Assembly: GCF_000798815.1 (NCBI RefSeq) | Contig: NZ_JTLD01000045.1 | Span: forward strand, 1 to 43,740 | Source: Alistipes sp. ZOR0009 | GTDB taxonomy: Bacteria; Bacteroidota; Bacteroidia; Bacteroidales; ZOR0009 | Reading direction: 5' to 3' | Length of the DNA: 43,740 nt | Part shown: one piece after another, positions 42,282-43,740 of the stretch | Position numbering within the stretch: the first letter of the stretch is position 1 | Layout: every line of letters starts with the position of its first letter | Notes under the pieces: model-generated | What the model saw: only the letters and a program-made list of their open reading frames with translations | Told to the model about the DNA's origin: nothing | The model's database searches: none | Translations under genes and position numbers: made by a program

Positions 42282-42313
42282 AGGCCTATTTTCGTTTTAC
42301 AATCATTCTATCT

Positions 42314-42716
42314 GGGGCTGTACTGGTTTTGACAGCAAGCAGAGTCGGAATGGTAGCATGCCGAGCGTTGTGGTTCTAGCTCGTAAATATCAGGTCACAA
42401 ATTACAAATGGCGAAAATAGCTACGCTCTCGCTGCTTAATATCACTCAGTGAATTGGCTTAATCTCCGGACCCTAGGTTGGTCTAGAGACGAGAATCCCG
42501 CCAGAGTTCCTGCTCTTTGGACAACGGCATATGGGGTTTCAAAAAACATAGAGCTGGTAGATGCGACGCTCCTAAGCATCTATAAGATTTAGGAGATAAG
42601 GATTTTGCTAGAAGGTCTACTGTCAGGTAAAATCCCGAAAATCTAGGTGAAGACTAAGCATGTAGCGACCGTTTGGGTTCCTTGTTTGGACGAGGGTTCG
42701 ACCCCCTCCAGCTCCA
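42314..42716 (+). ncRNA. ssrA: tmRNA (transfer-messenger RNA)
   Basis: The 5' end GGGGCTGTACTGGTTTTGAC and the 3' end GGTTCGACCCCCTCCAGCTCCA form the tRNA-like domain. The acceptor stem is GGGGCTG/CAGCTCC with one G-U pair, and the T arm is GGGTTCGACCC. CCA is not encoded (the genome continues CTA). The tag frame starts at the GGC resume codon (42410) and encodes GENSYALAA followed by TAA (42437-42439). This is the Bacteroidota-type tag ending in the ALAA degron. tmRNA with SmpB rescues stalled ribosomes and marks the product for proteolysis. smpB is not in the window. Confidence 0.96.
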
Positions 42717-42733
42717 CTAGCCTACAAGGCAAA

Positions 42734-42781
42734 TAAGCGTAAAAGCCTGCAAATCTTAAGATTTGCAGGCTTTTATGCTTA
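42734..42781 (+). terminator. Terminator of ssrA
   Basis: A long near-perfect palindrome: core AAAAGCCTGCAAATCT/AGATTTGCAGGCTTTT, extended outside a 2-bp mismatch by TAAGC/GCTTA. It begins 17 nt past the mature tmRNA end. Confidence 0.88.
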
Positions 42782-42994
42782 TATCAGCTACCATTATTTC
42801 CTATCCTTTCGCTTACTACTGGTGTAAAATACGGGAGTTGAGCCATTCTAAAACCACTTTACACCAATCCTACACCTATACCGCTGTAATAAACTACAGC
42901 ATTAACACTTACAGCATTATTTTTATTTCAAAAAATTGGATTTTGTTGTGCTGTTTATACTTTTAAAATACAAACCAATACAAATTCTTACAAA

Positions 42995-43267
42995 ATGAAA
43001 CAAAATGTGCCCTTAACCACCAACTTCTTTATCCGTAGATCTAGTGATAAAGATTCAAAAACTGGCACCATCTACATGCGAATTACTGTAGTTGGCAAGC
43101 GATATGAATTTTCCATCAAATGTGAAGTTGAAATATCAAAATGGAATACGGCAGCCAATACGGTTATTGGCACCTCTGCTTTTGCGCGCGCCACAAACGA
43201 ATATATCAACATGTGGCGCAATAAAGTCTATGAAGCACAAAAACGGGAGTATCCCTTCAGTGTGTAA
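42995..43267 (+). pseudogene. Integrase remnant: N-terminal Arm DNA-binding domain only
   Basis: The frame encodes 90 residues starting MKQNVPLTTNFFIRRSSDKD. The segment 'GTIYMRITVVGKRYEFSIKC' followed by 'ISKWNTAANTVIGTSAFARA' is the Arm-type N-terminal domain of Bacteroidota tyrosine integrases carried by phages and conjugative elements. A whole integrase is about 380-420 residues. Here the SAM-like and catalytic domains are missing: the frame stops after 'EAQKREYPFSV', and I see no continuation in another frame. The position 279 nt beyond ssrA, pointing away from it, is a classical integrase location. It may be expressed as a stand-alone DNA-binding stub, but decay is more likely. Confidence 0.75.
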
Positions 43268-43609
43268 ACTATCCGTTTTTAATAGTAATCGGTACTCTTA
43301 ACCTAATTAGCATATTCAACTTTTATGTAACTTCTTCTTTTCATTATCAAAAAAGGCAGCAGACCTACCTGTTGCTGCGCTGATGGTATCAATGCGGCTT
43401 CAAGCGGGTACTGCTGCCTCCCATTTACAAATTACAAGCACCAAAATGGGCATAAAAAACAGAGCTGACCTATTTTGTTATGGGTAGATTGAGGGGCTAC
43501 CGTTGTATTTAGTAGTATTGGAGAAAAGTCGAAGAGATAGGTAGCCGCTTTTACTAAAGAGTAGTAAACAGCCACCAGCAATCTTTGGTAGCCCCTCATT
43601 CATCTATTT
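43268..43609. other. Intergenic region with inverted repeats
   Basis: There is no supported gene. Two structured parts are visible: the terminator at 43348-43378, and a 12-bp perfect inverted repeat TGAGGGGCTACC (43490-43501) / GGTAGCCCCTCA (43587-43598) enclosing 85 bp, which contains a further GGTAGCC copy. It would be the long 3' untranslated part of the minus-strand thioredoxin-like gene. Confidence 0.5.
43348..43378 (-). terminator. Terminator downstream of the thioredoxin-like gene
   Basis: The stem GCAGCA/TGCTGC (43356-43361 with 43373-43378) is followed on the minus strand by CCTTTTTTGATA. It lies about 230 nt after the stop codon. Confidence 0.6.
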
Positions 43610-43740
43610 TTAGCTCTTTCCGTAAGCTTCCAAGCCTTTTTTCAGAAACTCTACGAAGTTGTCCGGATTCAGGTCGTAGGCTTTGGGCGTTACCAGCACC
43701 TTTTCGGTGGCGTCCATCAGCACGTAGTAGGGCTGGGCGT
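43610..43740 (-). CDS. Thioredoxin-like / DsbD-type protein, C-terminal fragment (cut by window edge)
   Basis: Read on the minus strand from the right edge, the sequence encodes 'AQPYYVLMDATEKVLVTPKA' and then 'YDLNPDNFVEFLKKGLEAYG', ending KS and TAA at 43610. The cis-Pro strand 'QPYYVLMD' followed by a helix 'FVEFLKKGLEAY' is the end of a thioredoxin fold. It is most like the C-terminal domain of DsbD-type thiol-disulfide interchange proteins of Bacteroidota. Only 42 residues are visible, with the CxxC site beyond the edge, so the assignment is tentative. Confidence 0.7.
   Translation of the reverse strand, partial: AQPYYVLMDATEKVLVTPKAYDLNPDNFVEFLKKGLEAYGKS

Noticed and set aside
43478-43603. 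Minus-strand 41-codon ORF spanning the inverted repeat
   Set aside because: Starts 7 nt after the previous stop but consists of the two repeat arms and the loop; no protein-like pattern.

Overview
The window looks like a chromosomal segment of an anaerobic, fermentative member of the Bacteroidota, most likely order Bacteroidales. The evidence is: promoters of the TTTG / TAnnTTTG type; a short 286-residue primary sigma factor; a Rho with a long charged/N-Q-rich insertion; a TamL-type Omp85 lipoprotein; a PorT-like protein next to menG; a one-piece pyruvate:ferredoxin oxidoreductase; LAxC lipoboxes; a two-component propeller kinase; and a tmRNA tag that reads GENSYALAA. I cannot name a species.

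Layout. 0-2 kb: tRNA-Gly and tRNA-Tyr with a good promoter, then hpf, a Xer-type recombinase and rpsU, all on the minus strand. 2-5.3 kb: a ComEA-like HhH protein and tamL, preceded on the same strand by a candidate small structured RNA (about 5283-5430). 5.6-11.3 kb: a TrmH/SpoU rRNA methyltransferase converging on a minus-strand run made of a PurL-like/MenG fusion, porT and a FAD-dependent dehydrogenase-like protein. 11.5-17.9 kb: an SDR oxidoreductase, a K+ channel with an RCK domain, a DUF6261-like protein, a five-copy 42-bp repeat array, a kelch-like lipoprotein, a second candidate small RNA, and an RluE-type pseudouridine synthase. 18-23.6 kb: a complete RND efflux operon (adaptor, pump, TolC). 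23.6-28.6 kb: a HAD hydrolase, a four-blade hemopexin-repeat protein, a TraB/GumN protein, queC, a seven-copy 42-bp repeat array and a lineage-specific protein. 28.6-34.7 kb: trkA, def, ruvX and a LytTR regulator / propeller-kinase pair. 34.8-42.3 kb: nifJ, rho, the primary sigma factor and rpe. 42.3 kb to end: ssrA (tmRNA), an integrase remnant beside it, and the C-terminus of a thioredoxin-like protein cut by the window edge.

Most genes are core housekeeping. Themes that recur are envelope biogenesis and secretion (tamL, porT, RND, lipoproteins), K+ homeostasis (RCK channel and TrkA), translation quality control (ssrA, def, hpf, rpsU, RNA modification) and anaerobic pyruvate metabolism. I found no CRISPR array, no intact mobile element and no recognisable defence island. 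The least explained items are the PurL-like/MenG fusion, two candidate small RNAs with their own -7 boxes and terminators, two tandem arrays with exactly the same 42-bp period, the cytoplasmic hemopexin-like protein and the integrase stub beside ssrA. All functional names rest on recognising motifs by eye; no database search was run.
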